Positions 56,973 to 64,000 of a stretch of DNA of 64,000 nucleotides are shown in pieces; position 1 is the first letter of the stretch; each line of letters begins with the position of its first letter. The stretch lies in contig NZ_CP115184.1 of NCBI RefSeq assembly GCF_029395675.1, forward strand, positions 62,001 to 126,000, given 5' to 3'. The notes below the pieces were generated by a model that saw nothing but the letters and a program-made list of their open reading frames with translations, had not been told where the DNA came from and ran no database searches. Origin of the DNA: Janibacter cremeus (lineage in GTDB: Bacteria; Actinomycetota; Actinomycetes; Actinomycetales; Dermatophilaceae). The translations under genes and the position numbers were made by a program.

Positions 56973-59900
56973 TCAGCGGTCGAAGGCCTCGCGCAGGATC
57001 TCTCCCTGCTCGACCTTGTGCTTCTTGGCCGTGCCGGCCGCGGGGGAGGCGCTCGCCGGGCGGGCGATCACCCGCAGCGGGCGCTCCTCGCCGTGCTCGG
57101 CGAGGTCGCCCGGCAGGTTGAGCGCGAGGAAGGGCCAGCCGCCCATGTTCTCCGGCTCCTCCTGCACGACGACGAGCTCGGCCTTCGGGTACTTCGCCAG
57201 CTCACGGGCCAGCTCCTCGCCCGGCAGCGGGTAGTAGCGCTCGAGGCGCACGATCGCCGTCTGCTCGTCCTTGCGCTCGGCGCGCTCCTCCTCGAGGTCG
57301 TAGATGACCTTGCCGGAGGCGATGAGCACGCGGGTGACCTGGTCGCCCGTCGGGGCGTCCTTCGTGTCCGGCAGCACCGGGCGGAAGCCGCCGCTGGTGA
57401 AGTCCTCCGGGCTGCTCGCCGCCGCACGCAGCCGCAGCATCGACTTCGGGGTGAAGACGACGAGCGGACGACGCGGGCGGTGGTAGGCCTGACGACGCAG
57501 CAGGTGGAAGTAGCTCGCCGGCGTCGACGGGAAGGCGACCGTCATGTTCTCCTCGGCGCACATCTGCAGGAAGCGCTCGATGCGTGCGGAGGAGTGGTCC
57601 GGCCCCTGGCCCTCGTAGCCGTGCGGCAGCAGGAGGACGACCGAGGAGTTCTGGCCCCACTTCTGCTCCGAGGAGGAGATGAATTCGTCGATGACGACCG
57701 CGGCGCCGTTGACGAAGTCGCCGAACTGCGCCTCCCACAGCACGAGTGCGTCCGGACGCTCGACGGAGTAGCCGTACTCGAAGCCCACCGCGGCGAACTC
57801 CGACAGCAGCGAGTCGTAGACCCAGAAGCGGGCCTGGCCGCCGCCGATGTAGTTCAGCGGTGTCCACTCCTCGGCGGTCACCTTGTCGATGAGGACCGCG
57901 TGCCGCTGCACGAAGGTGCCGCGGCGCGTGTCCTGGCCGGTCAGGCGCACCGGGGTGCCGTCCATGAGCAGGGAGCCGAGGGCCAGCATCTCGCCGGTGC
58001 CCCAGTCGATGCCGCCCTCGGTGACCGAGGCGGCCCGCTTCTCCATGGCCTTCTGCAGCTTGTTGTGGATCGTGAAGTCCTCCGGCGGCGAGGCGAACAG
58101 GCCGGCGATGTGCTTCAGGTCGGCCATGTCGACGCCGGTCTCCGTCGCGGAGCGCTTGGTGTCGTCGGTCGTCTGCGAGGCCGGACGCTCCAGGCCCGCG
58201 TTGTCCGACCCACCGGGCTCGTCGGGGGAGTCGGGGGTGTTCTTCAGCGCCTCCTTGGTCTCCGCGAAGACCCGCTCGAGCTGGGCCTGGTAGTCGCGCA
58301 GCGCGTCGTCGGCCTCCTCCGGCGTGATGTCGTTGCGACCGATCAGCGCCTCGGTGTACAGCTTGCGCACCGAGCGCTTGTTCTCGATGAGCTTGTACAT
58401 CAGCGGCTGGGTCATCGAGGGGTCGTCGCCCTCGTTGTGGCCACGACGGCGGTAGCACACGACGTCGATGACGACGTCCTTGTGGAACTTCTGCCGGAAC
58501 TCGAAGGCGAGCTCGGCGACCCGCACGCAGGCCTCCGGGTCGTCGCCGTTGACGTGGAAGATCGGCGCCTGGATCATCCGCGCGACGTCGGTGGAGTACC
58601 ACGACGAGCGGCTGGCCGAGGGGGCGGTGGTGAAGCCGACCTGGTTGTTGACGATCACGTGGATGGTGCCACCGGTGCGGTAGCCGCGCAGCTGGCTCTG
58701 CTGCAGCGTCTCCGCGACGACACCCTGGCCGGCGAAGGCCGCGTCACCGTGCATGAGGATCGGCAGCACCGGGAAGTCCTCGCCGGCGTGGTTGAGCCGG
58801 TCCTGCTTGGCGCGGGTGATGCCCTCGAGCACCGGGTTGACCGCCTCCAGGTGGCTCGGGTTGGCGGCGAGGTAGACCTTGGTCTTCGAGCCGTCCTCCC
58901 CGGTGAACTCGCCCTCGGTGCCGAGGTGGTACTTCACGTCACCGGAGCCCTGCACGGACTTCGGGTCCAGCTTGCCCTCGAACTCACGGAAGATCTGCCC
59001 GTAGGACTTGCCGGCGAGGTTGGCCAGGACGTTCAGGCGGCCACGGTGGGGCATACCGATGCAGACCTCGTTGATGCCCTCCGCGGCGGAGCGGGACATG
59101 ATCCGGTCGAGGACCGCGATGACCGACTCGCCACCCTCGAGGGAGAAGCGCTTCTGCCCGACGAACTTCGTCTGCAGGAAGGTCTCGAAGGCCTCGGCGG
59201 CGTTGAGGCGGCGCAGGATGCGCAGCTGCTCGTCGCTCGTCGCCTTCTTGTAGCCGACCTCGAGGCGCTCCTGCATCCAGGCACGCTGGCCGGGGTCCTG
59301 GATGTGCATGTACTCGACGCCGGTGGTGCGGCAGTACGAGTCACGCAGGATGCCCAGGATCTTGCGCAGCTTGAGGAAGGGCTCGCCGCCGAAGCCGCCG
59401 GTGGCGAAGTGGCGCTCGAGGTCCCACAGCGTCAGCCCGTGGCTGGTGATGTCGAGGTCGTCGTGGTGGCGCTGCTTGTACTCCAGCGGGTCGATGTCGG
59501 CCATGAGGTGGCCGCGGACCCGGTAGGAGTGGATCAGCTCCTGCACGCGGGCGACCTTGTTGATGTCGTCGTCGTGCGTCGCGGAGATGTCCTGCACCCA
59601 GCGCACCGGCTGGTACGGGATGCGCAGGCTCGCGAAGATGTCGTCGTAGAAGCCGTCCTTGCCGAGCAGGTACTCGTGCATCAGACGCAGGAACTCACCC
59701 GACTGCGCGCCCTGGATGACGCGGTGGTCGTAGGTGGAGGTGAGGGTGAGCAGCTTCGAGACCGCGTTGCGGTTGATGGTCTCGGCGCTCGCGCCCTGCC
59801 ACTCGGCGGGGTAGTCGAGGGCGCCGACGCCGATGATGGCGCTCTGGCCCTTCATCAGGCGCGGGATGGAGTGCACGGTGCCGATGCCGCCGGGGTTGGT

Positions 59901-60842
59901 CAGCGAGATGGTCGTGCCGGAGAAGTCGTCGAGGGTCAGCTTGCCGCCGCGGGCCTTCTTGACGACCTCCTCGTACGCACGCCAGAACTCGGTGAAGTTC
60001 ATCCGGTCGGCGCGCTTGATCGAGGGGACCATCAGCTGGCGGCTGCCGTCGCTCTTCTCCAGGTCGATGGCGATGCCCAGGCCGATGTGGCCCGGCTCCA
60101 CGACGACCGGCTTGCCCTTCTCGTCCGTGTCGTAGTGCACGTTCATCGAGGGGATGCGCGTGAGTGCCTTGACCATCGCGTAGCCGATGATGTGGGTGAA
60201 GGAGACCTTGCCACCGCGGCTGCGCTTGAGGTGGTTGTTGATGACGATGCGGTTGTCGATGAGCAGCTTCGCCGGGACCGCGCGCACGCTCGTCGCGACG
60301 GGGACCTCGATGGACTCCTCCATGTTGGAGACCACGCGTGCCGCGACACCGCGAAGGGGGGAGCGCTCCTCCTCCGGGACCTCCGCCTTGTCGTCCGAGG
60401 AGTCGTCCTTCGTCGGGGAGGGCTTCTCGGCCGTCCTGACCTCGGCCTCGGCCTTCTTGGCCTCGGTCTTCTTCGGCTCGCTCTTCTTCTGCTCCGGCTT
60501 GGACTCGGCCTTCTTCGACTCGGGCTTGGACTCGGCCTTCTTCGGCTCGGGCTTGGCCTCCGCCTTCTTCGGCTCGGACTCCGCCTTCTTCGGCTCGGCC
60601 TTCTTCTGCTCAGGCTTGGGCTCGTCCTTCGCCGGCTCGGACTCAGAGGAGGGGGCCGCCCCCTTCGCCGTCGTCCCGTTGCCACTACCACCCTCGTCGG
60701 GCTCGTAGTTCTCGAAGAACTCCCACCACGCCTCGTCGACGTTGTTGCGGTCCTGCTTGAACTGCTCGTACAGCTCGTCGACCAGCCACTCGTTGGGGCC
60801 GAAGTCGTTCAGGGAAACAGAGCCATCCTGGGGGTCAGGCAC
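56973..60842 (-). CDS. kgd: multifunctional 2-oxoglutarate decarboxylase/dehydrogenase E1 with E2-like N-terminus
   Basis: A 1289-residue protein of the Kgd/OdhA type. An N-terminal helical segment (FGPNEWLVDELYEQFKQDRN) leads to a Lys/Glu/Pro/Ala-rich linker (residues 50-155, repeats such as PKKAESKPE), then a succinyltransferase-like domain whose motif is TSTYDHRVIQGAQSGEFLRL. The thiamine-diphosphate E1 part follows (GMPHRGRLNVLANLAGKSYG, GDAAFAGQGVVAETLQQSQL with the metal site, WEAQFGDFVNGA). It converts 2-oxoglutarate in the TCA cycle, with GarA-type regulation known in relatives. The start codon is GTG. Confidence 0.95.
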   Translation of the reverse strand: MPDPQDGSVSLNDFGPNEWLVDELYEQFKQDRNNVDEAWWEFFENYEPDEGGSGNGTTAKGAAPSSESEPAKDEPKPEQKKAEPKKAESEPKKAEAKPEPKKAESKPESKKAESKPEQKKSEPKKTEAKKAEAEVRTAEKPSPTKDDSSDDKAEVPEEERSPLRGVAARVVSNMEESIEVPVATSVRAVPAKLLIDNRIVINNHLKRSRGGKVSFTHIIGYAMVKALTRIPSMNVHYDTDEKGKPVVVEPGHIGLGIAIDLEKSDGSRQLMVPSIKRADRMNFTEFWRAYEEVVKKARGGKLTLDDFSGTTISLTNPGGIGTVHSIPRLMKGQSAIIGVGALDYPAEWQGASAETINRNAVSKLLTLTSTYDHRVIQGAQSGEFLRLMHEYLLGKDGFYDDIFASLRIPYQPVRWVQDISATHDDDINKVARVQELIHSYRVRGHLMADIDPLEYKQRHHDDLDITSHGLTLWDLERHFATGGFGGEPFLKLRKILGILRDSYCRTTGVEYMHIQDPGQRAWMQERLEVGYKKATSDEQLRILRRLNAAEAFETFLQTKFVGQKRFSLEGGESVIAVLDRIMSRSAAEGINEVCIGMPHRGRLNVLANLAGKSYGQIFREFEGKLDPKSVQGSGDVKYHLGTEGEFTGEDGSKTKVYLAANPSHLEAVNPVLEGITRAKQDRLNHAGEDFPVLPILMHGDAAFAGQGVVAETLQQSQLRGYRTGGTIHVIVNNQVGFTTAPSASRSSWYSTDVARMIQAPIFHVNGDDPEACVRVAELAFEFRQKFHKDVVIDVVCYRRRGHNEGDDPSMTQPLMYKLIENKRSVRKLYTEALIGRNDITPEEADDALRDYQAQLERVFAETKEALKNTPDSPDEPGGSDNAGLERPASQTTDDTKRSATETGVDMADLKHIAGLFASPPEDFTIHNKLQKAMEKRAASVTEGGIDWGTGEMLALGSLLMDGTPVRLTGQDTRRGTFVQRHAVLIDKVTAEEWTPLNYIGGGQARFWVYDSLLSEFAAVGFEYGYSVERPDALVLWEAQFGDFVNGAAVVIDEFISSSEQKWGQNSSVVLLLPHGYEGQGPDHSSARIERFLQMCAEENMTVAFPSTPASYFHLLRRQAYHRPRRPLVVFTPKSMLRLRAAASSPEDFTSGGFRPVLPDTKDAPTGDQVTRVLIASGKVIYDLEEERAERKDEQTAIVRLERYYPLPGEELARELAKYPKAELVVVQEEPENMGGWPFLALNLPGDLAEHGEERPLRVIARPASASPAAGTAKKHKVEQGEILREAFDR
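60372..60690 (-). repeat. low-complexity coding repeat in the Kgd linker
   Basis: This codes for recurrent KKAESKPEP-like units, about seven irregular copies. The DNA repeats a GCCTTCTTCGGCTCGG pattern. The linker joins the helical N-terminus to the acyltransferase domain and varies in length between species. Confidence 0.8.
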
Positions 60843-61000
60843 GGCGCATACGCCTCTTTCATCACAGTTGCGAACCGGGGCCCGAAGTCACCGCGGACCC
60901 CTACTGTGATCAAGCCTAACGTGAGCAACGCCATGGGCGGTCGGGCGGCCACAATGTGTCTCGATCCGATCGACCGACGGCCCGTGGCCACGACGAGCGG

Positions 61001-61801
61001 TCAGCTGATGTCGGCACGCACCGTGCGCCACGAGCCGATGCCGGCGAGCACCACGGCGTACCCGGCGAGCACGAGCGCACCGGCCCACCACTGCAGCTGG
61101 GCGGCCTCGCCGGTGGGGCCACCGGTGACGCCGCCGACCATCGCCTGGGTCGCCGCCGACGGCAGGTACTGGGCCACGTCCTGCCCCCAGTCCCAGAAGG
61201 TGAACGCGAAGCCGACCAGCGGCTCGACGATCCACGCCACGCCGACGGAGATGAGCAGTGCCGCGACCTGGTTGGGGATGAGGATCCCGGCGCCCAGGCC
61301 GATGAGCGCCCACAGGCCCAGCACGAGCAGGCTCAGTGCCAGCGTGCGGCCCACGCTCGCGGAGGGGAAGACCTCGGCGCCGCGGGCACTGAGCACGGCG
61401 GCGCCCACGCCCACCGAGCCGGCGAGCGAGACGAGGCCGTACATGGCGCCGATGACCAGCAGGGAGAGGACCTTCGCACCCATGACGACGGAGCGCTTCG
61501 GCACGGCGAGGAAGGTGGAGGTGATCGTCTTGTGCCGGTACTCGCTGCCGATCTGCATGACGCCGACGGCCAGGGTGAGCAGGTAGGCCACGCCCAGCCC
61601 GGCGGTGTAGACCGACTTGGCGACCTCCTCGGGACTGCCGCCGAACTGCTGCCCGGGCGGGGCGCCGGTCTGGTCCATCGTCATCAGGAAGCCGAAGAGC
61701 GCCGCGAAGCCCGCGCTGACGACGAAGACGGCGATGGCCATGCCCCACCACATCCGGGTGGTGAAGTACTTGCGGAACTCGGCTCGGATCGCGCCCGGCA
61801 T
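61001..61801 (-). CDS. ABC transporter permease (ABC-2 type)
   Basis: A 266-residue membrane protein with six helices, beginning with the cytoplasmic AEFRKYFTTRMWWGMAIAVF that is typical of ABC-2 exporters. EYRHKTITSTFLAVPKRSVV is the family's coupling segment. It overlaps the stop of the ATP-binding gene by one base, so the two form one exporter. The substrate is unknown; related pairs export antibiotics or lipids. Confidence 0.88.
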   Translation of the reverse strand: MPGAIRAEFRKYFTTRMWWGMAIAVFVVSAGFAALFGFLMTMDQTGAPPGQQFGGSPEEVAKSVYTAGLGVAYLLTLAVGVMQIGSEYRHKTITSTFLAVPKRSVVMGAKVLSLLVIGAMYGLVSLAGSVGVGAAVLSARGAEVFPSASVGRTLALSLLVLGLWALIGLGAGILIPNQVAALLISVGVAWIVEPLVGFAFTFWDWGQDVAQYLPSAATQAMVGGVTGGPTGEAAQLQWWAGALVLAGYAVVLAGIGSWRTVRADIS

Positions 61802-62784
61802 CAGCGGTCCCCTTCCTGACCGGCGGCCGCGACCGGTGTCATCGGCTCGGCGTGCTCGCCGGAGGCCTCCACCGACGAGCCGAGGTTGCGGTTGGTGCCC
61901 TCGGTGAGGGAGAAGAAGAGCTGCTCGAGGTCGGCCGCCTGGGACCGCAGCTCGTGGACCGGGACCCCGGCGCGCAGCGCCACGTCGCCGATGAGGCGCA
62001 GGTCGTCGGTGTCGGCGAGAACCTCGCCCTCGGGCCCGAGCGCTGCGGTGACGTCGGCGACACGCAGCGCACCGAGGAGGGTCTCGGCGTCGGTCGTGCG
62101 CACGAGCGAGCTGGCCGCGCCGCGCAGGTCACCGACCGTCCCCTCCCGCACGAGCCGGCCGTTGCTGATGATGATGACCTCGTCGACGGTCTGCTCCACC
62201 TCCTGCAGCAGGTGGCTGGAGATGAGGATCGTGCGTCCTTCCTGCGCGAGGTGGCGCAGGAAGCCGCGCAGCCACCGGATGCCCTCGGGGTCGAGGCCGT
62301 TGGCCGGCTCGTCGAGGACGAGCAGGCGCGGGTCGCCGAGCAGGGCGGCCGCCAGGCCGAGGCGCTGGCGCATGCCCATGCTGTAGCCGCCGGCGCGCTT
62401 GCGGGCGGCCGCGGGGATGCCGGTGAGCTCGAGCAGCTCGTCGACCCGGGAGTCGGGGACGCCTGCGGGCGCGGCGAGGACGCGCAGGTGGTCGCGGCCG
62501 GTGCGGCCGGGGTGGAAGTTGGTCGCCTCGAGCGCGGAGCCGACGTGGGTCATCGGCCGGTCGAGCCGGATGTAGTCCTGCCCGTCGATCGTGGCCGAGC
62601 CCGAGGTGGGGTGGATCAGGCCGAGCAGCATCCGCAGGCTGGTCGTCTTGCCGGCGCCGTTGGGGCCGAGGAAGCCGGTGATCCGCCCCGGCTCGACGGT
62701 GAAGCTCAGGTCGTCCACGGCGGTGAAGTCGCCGAATCTCTTGGTGAGGTTGCGTACCTCGACGCGTGCGCCGGTCACAGTCAT
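61801..62784 (-). CDS. ABC transporter ATP-binding protein
   Basis: A 327-residue ATPase of the DrrA/CcmA type. Walker A is GFLGPNGAGKTTS near residue 41, the signature is YSMGMRQRLGLA near 137, Walker B is LLVLDEPANGLDPEG near 159, and the switch is ISSHLLQEVE. A C-terminal 100-residue extension may dimerise. ATG 62784 is chosen (MTVTGARVEVRNLTKRFGD); the longer frame lacks conserved sequence. Confidence 0.92.
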   Translation of the reverse strand: MTVTGARVEVRNLTKRFGDFTAVDDLSFTVEPGRITGFLGPNGAGKTTSLRMLLGLIHPTSGSATIDGQDYIRLDRPMTHVGSALEATNFHPGRTGRDHLRVLAAPAGVPDSRVDELLELTGIPAAARKRAGGYSMGMRQRLGLAAALLGDPRLLVLDEPANGLDPEGIRWLRGFLRHLAQEGRTILISSHLLQEVEQTVDEVIIISNGRLVREGTVGDLRGAASSLVRTTDAETLLGALRVADVTAALGPEGEVLADTDDLRLIGDVALRAGVPVHELRSQAADLEQLFFSLTEGTNRNLGSSVEASGEHAEPMTPVAAAGQEGDR

Positions 62785-62951
62785 GTGTGTGGGTCCCCTG
62801 TCGCTGTGGTGTCCGGCCCATGCAACCACTGGGGGAGGTGTGCCCCCAAGCGACATTCCGAAGGGGGTGGACCCGGGTCGTCCCGCCCCGTCCGCCCGGA
62901 AGGTCGTCATCGTCCCGTCACGGAGCGCGGTGACCGTAGAATCCCGACATC

Positions 62952-64000
62952 ATGACCATCGGTCTCCTCGTCCTCGCCCTCGTCCTGACCCTGGGCACAG
63001 CGCTCTTCGTGGCCGCCGAGTTCTCGCTCGTCGCTCTGGACCGTCCGGCCGTCCAGCGGGCCGTCGACGCCGGTGACGCCCGGGCGCGACCGGTGCTCGG
63101 CTCCCTTCGCCGCCTGTCGACGCTGCTGTCCGCCTGCCAGGTGGGGATCACCGTCACCACGCTGGCCCTGGGTTACATCGCCAACCCGGCGATCGGGTCG
63201 CTCATCTCTCCCGGGCTGGAGGCGCTGGGCATGTCCGAGGCGGCCGCGTCGCGCAGTGCCGGCGGTCTCGCCCTGCTGATCGCCACCGTCTTCTCGATGA
63301 TCCTCGGCGAGATGGTCCCCAAGACGCTCGCCGTCTCCGCGCCGCTCGGGACCGCCAAGGTCGTCGCCGTGCCGATGCGTGTCGTCGGCGTCATCTTCAA
63401 GCCGGCGATCGTCGTGCTCAACGGCTCCGCGAACTGGGTGCTCCACCGCATGGGCGTCGAGCCGCAGGAGGAGCTGTCCGCCGCGCGCAGCCCCGCCGAG
63501 CTCGCCTCCCTCGTGCGCACCTCCGTCGAGGCGGGCACCCTCGACTACGGGACCGGCCGGCTCGTCGCGCGCTCGTTGGGCTTCGGCGAGCAGACCGCCG
63601 CCGACGTGATGACCCCGCGCAACCGCGCCAGCTCCATCGACCGCACCGCCACCGCCGAGGAGCTCGTCGCGCTCGCGCGCCGCACCGGGCACTCCCGATT
63701 CCCCGTCACCGCCGGCGACGACTGGGACGACATCGACGGTGTCGTCCACGTCAAGAAGGGCATCGCCGTCCCGCACGACCGACGCGAGTCCGTCCCCGTC
63801 TCCGCGCTGATGATCGACGCCGTGCTCGTGCCGGAGACGCTGCGCCTGGACCCGCTGCTGATGCAGCTGCGCGAGGCCGGCCTGCAGATGGGTGTCGTCG
63901 TCGACGAGTACGGCGGGACCGCGGGGCTGGTGACGCTGGAGGACCTCGTCGAGGAGATCGTCGGGGAGGTCCACGACGAGCACGACCGCGTGCAGACCAC
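62952..64000 (+). CDS. CNNM/HlyC-CorC family transporter, 3' end cut
   Basis: The first 349 codons of a membrane protein with a CNNM domain (four helices, TALFVAAEFSLVALDRPAVQ and GEMVPKTLAVS). CBS domains follow (VMTPRNRASSIDRTATAEEL, HSRFPVTAG, VVVDEYGGTAGLVTLEDLVE). Such proteins move magnesium or related ions. The frame continues past the window end, where a CorC-HlyC domain would be expected. Confidence 0.92.
   Translation, partial: MTIGLLVLALVLTLGTALFVAAEFSLVALDRPAVQRAVDAGDARARPVLGSLRRLSTLLSACQVGITVTTLALGYIANPAIGSLISPGLEALGMSEAAASRSAGGLALLIATVFSMILGEMVPKTLAVSAPLGTAKVVAVPMRVVGVIFKPAIVVLNGSANWVLHRMGVEPQEELSAARSPAELASLVRTSVEAGTLDYGTGRLVARSLGFGEQTAADVMTPRNRASSIDRTATAEELVALARRTGHSRFPVTAGDDWDDIDGVVHVKKGIAVPHDRRESVPVSALMIDAVLVPETLRLDPLLMQLREAGLQMGVVVDEYGGTAGLVTLEDLVEEIVGEVHDEHDRVQT

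Noticed and set aside
56100..61586. An 1828-codon plus-strand open frame across the kgd region
   Set aside because: It is the antisense shadow of kgd and neighbours, made possible by high GC; it has runs of low-complexity L/G/V/R and no domain, and kgd is certain on the other strand.

Overview
The window is a high-GC actinobacterial chromosome segment. Three things support this: the SigR/RsrA mycothiol-type redox regulators with a perfect SigR autoregulatory promoter, the 24-residue actinobacterial ribosomal protein bL37, and a fused oxoglutarate decarboxylase/dehydrogenase (Kgd) and Ni-superoxide dismutase with its maturation protease. The left end (aroA, SRAP protein, desaturase/reductase pair, sigR-rsrA) has the gene content of the sigH neighbourhood of Mycobacterium tuberculosis. 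A member of the Micrococcales, perhaps Intrasporangiaceae, is my guess, not a demonstrated fact.

Layout. 1-6.2 kb: aroA (partial), DoxX-like protein, SRAP DNA-protein crosslink sensor, alpha/beta hydrolase, PucR regulator with a repeat-built N-terminus, and a ferredoxin reductase/fatty-acid desaturase pair. 6.2-7.2 kb: a tandemly duplicated cassette of REP element, hairpin, promoter, leaderless 27-residue peptide and small zinc-ribbon protein. 7.2-13.2 kb: MmpL exporter with divergent TetR, galE, sigR-rsrA, a GIY-YIG protein and bL37. 13.3-16.1 kb: a secreted protein made of seven NVDWA nonapeptide repeats, followed by two overlapping membrane proteins with reciprocally degenerate HD-GYP domains; this is my best candidate for an undescribed system. 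16.1-26.7 kb: sodX-sodN, a secreted metalloprotease, malic enzyme, a CIRCE-controlled Hsp20, and a sulfate-activation locus (cysQ, TauE-like exporter, cysC with a long N-terminal extension, cysD, cysN).

27-43.9 kb: a surface-polysaccharide locus. It holds a TviB/WbpO-like dehydrogenase and a 4-epimerase on the plus strand. On the minus strand lies a tightly overlapping run: Wzc-like tyrosine kinase, WbpM/PglF-like dehydratase, Wzx, Wzy, three glycosyltransferases, an O-acetyltransferase, a DegT aminotransferase, a phosphoglycosyl transferase and a GNAT. The genes of about 27-39.8 kb look less GC-rich than their surroundings. An intact IS3 element and a patch of decayed mobile DNA lie inside, which suggests horizontal acquisition. 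The cognate low-molecular-weight phosphatase is divergent from the kinase. 44-50 kb: dTDP-rhamnose genes (rmlA, a rmlC-rmlD fusion, rmlB), interrupted by a degenerate SGNH protein and a decayed toxin next to an intact HigA-like antitoxin.

50-64 kb: DUF2157/GDYXXLXY pair, an atypical Nramp-like transporter, a DUF559-type nuclease-like protein, an IS481 element that has split an intergenic hairpin, an SGNH hydrolase, a DUF6104 protein, kgd, an ABC exporter pair and a CNNM/CorC-type transporter cut by the window end. Imperfectly palindromic REP-like elements (GGTTGAGGTGCGA ... GAGCCTCGAAACC) recur at about ten intergenic positions. No tRNA, rRNA or CRISPR array was seen.
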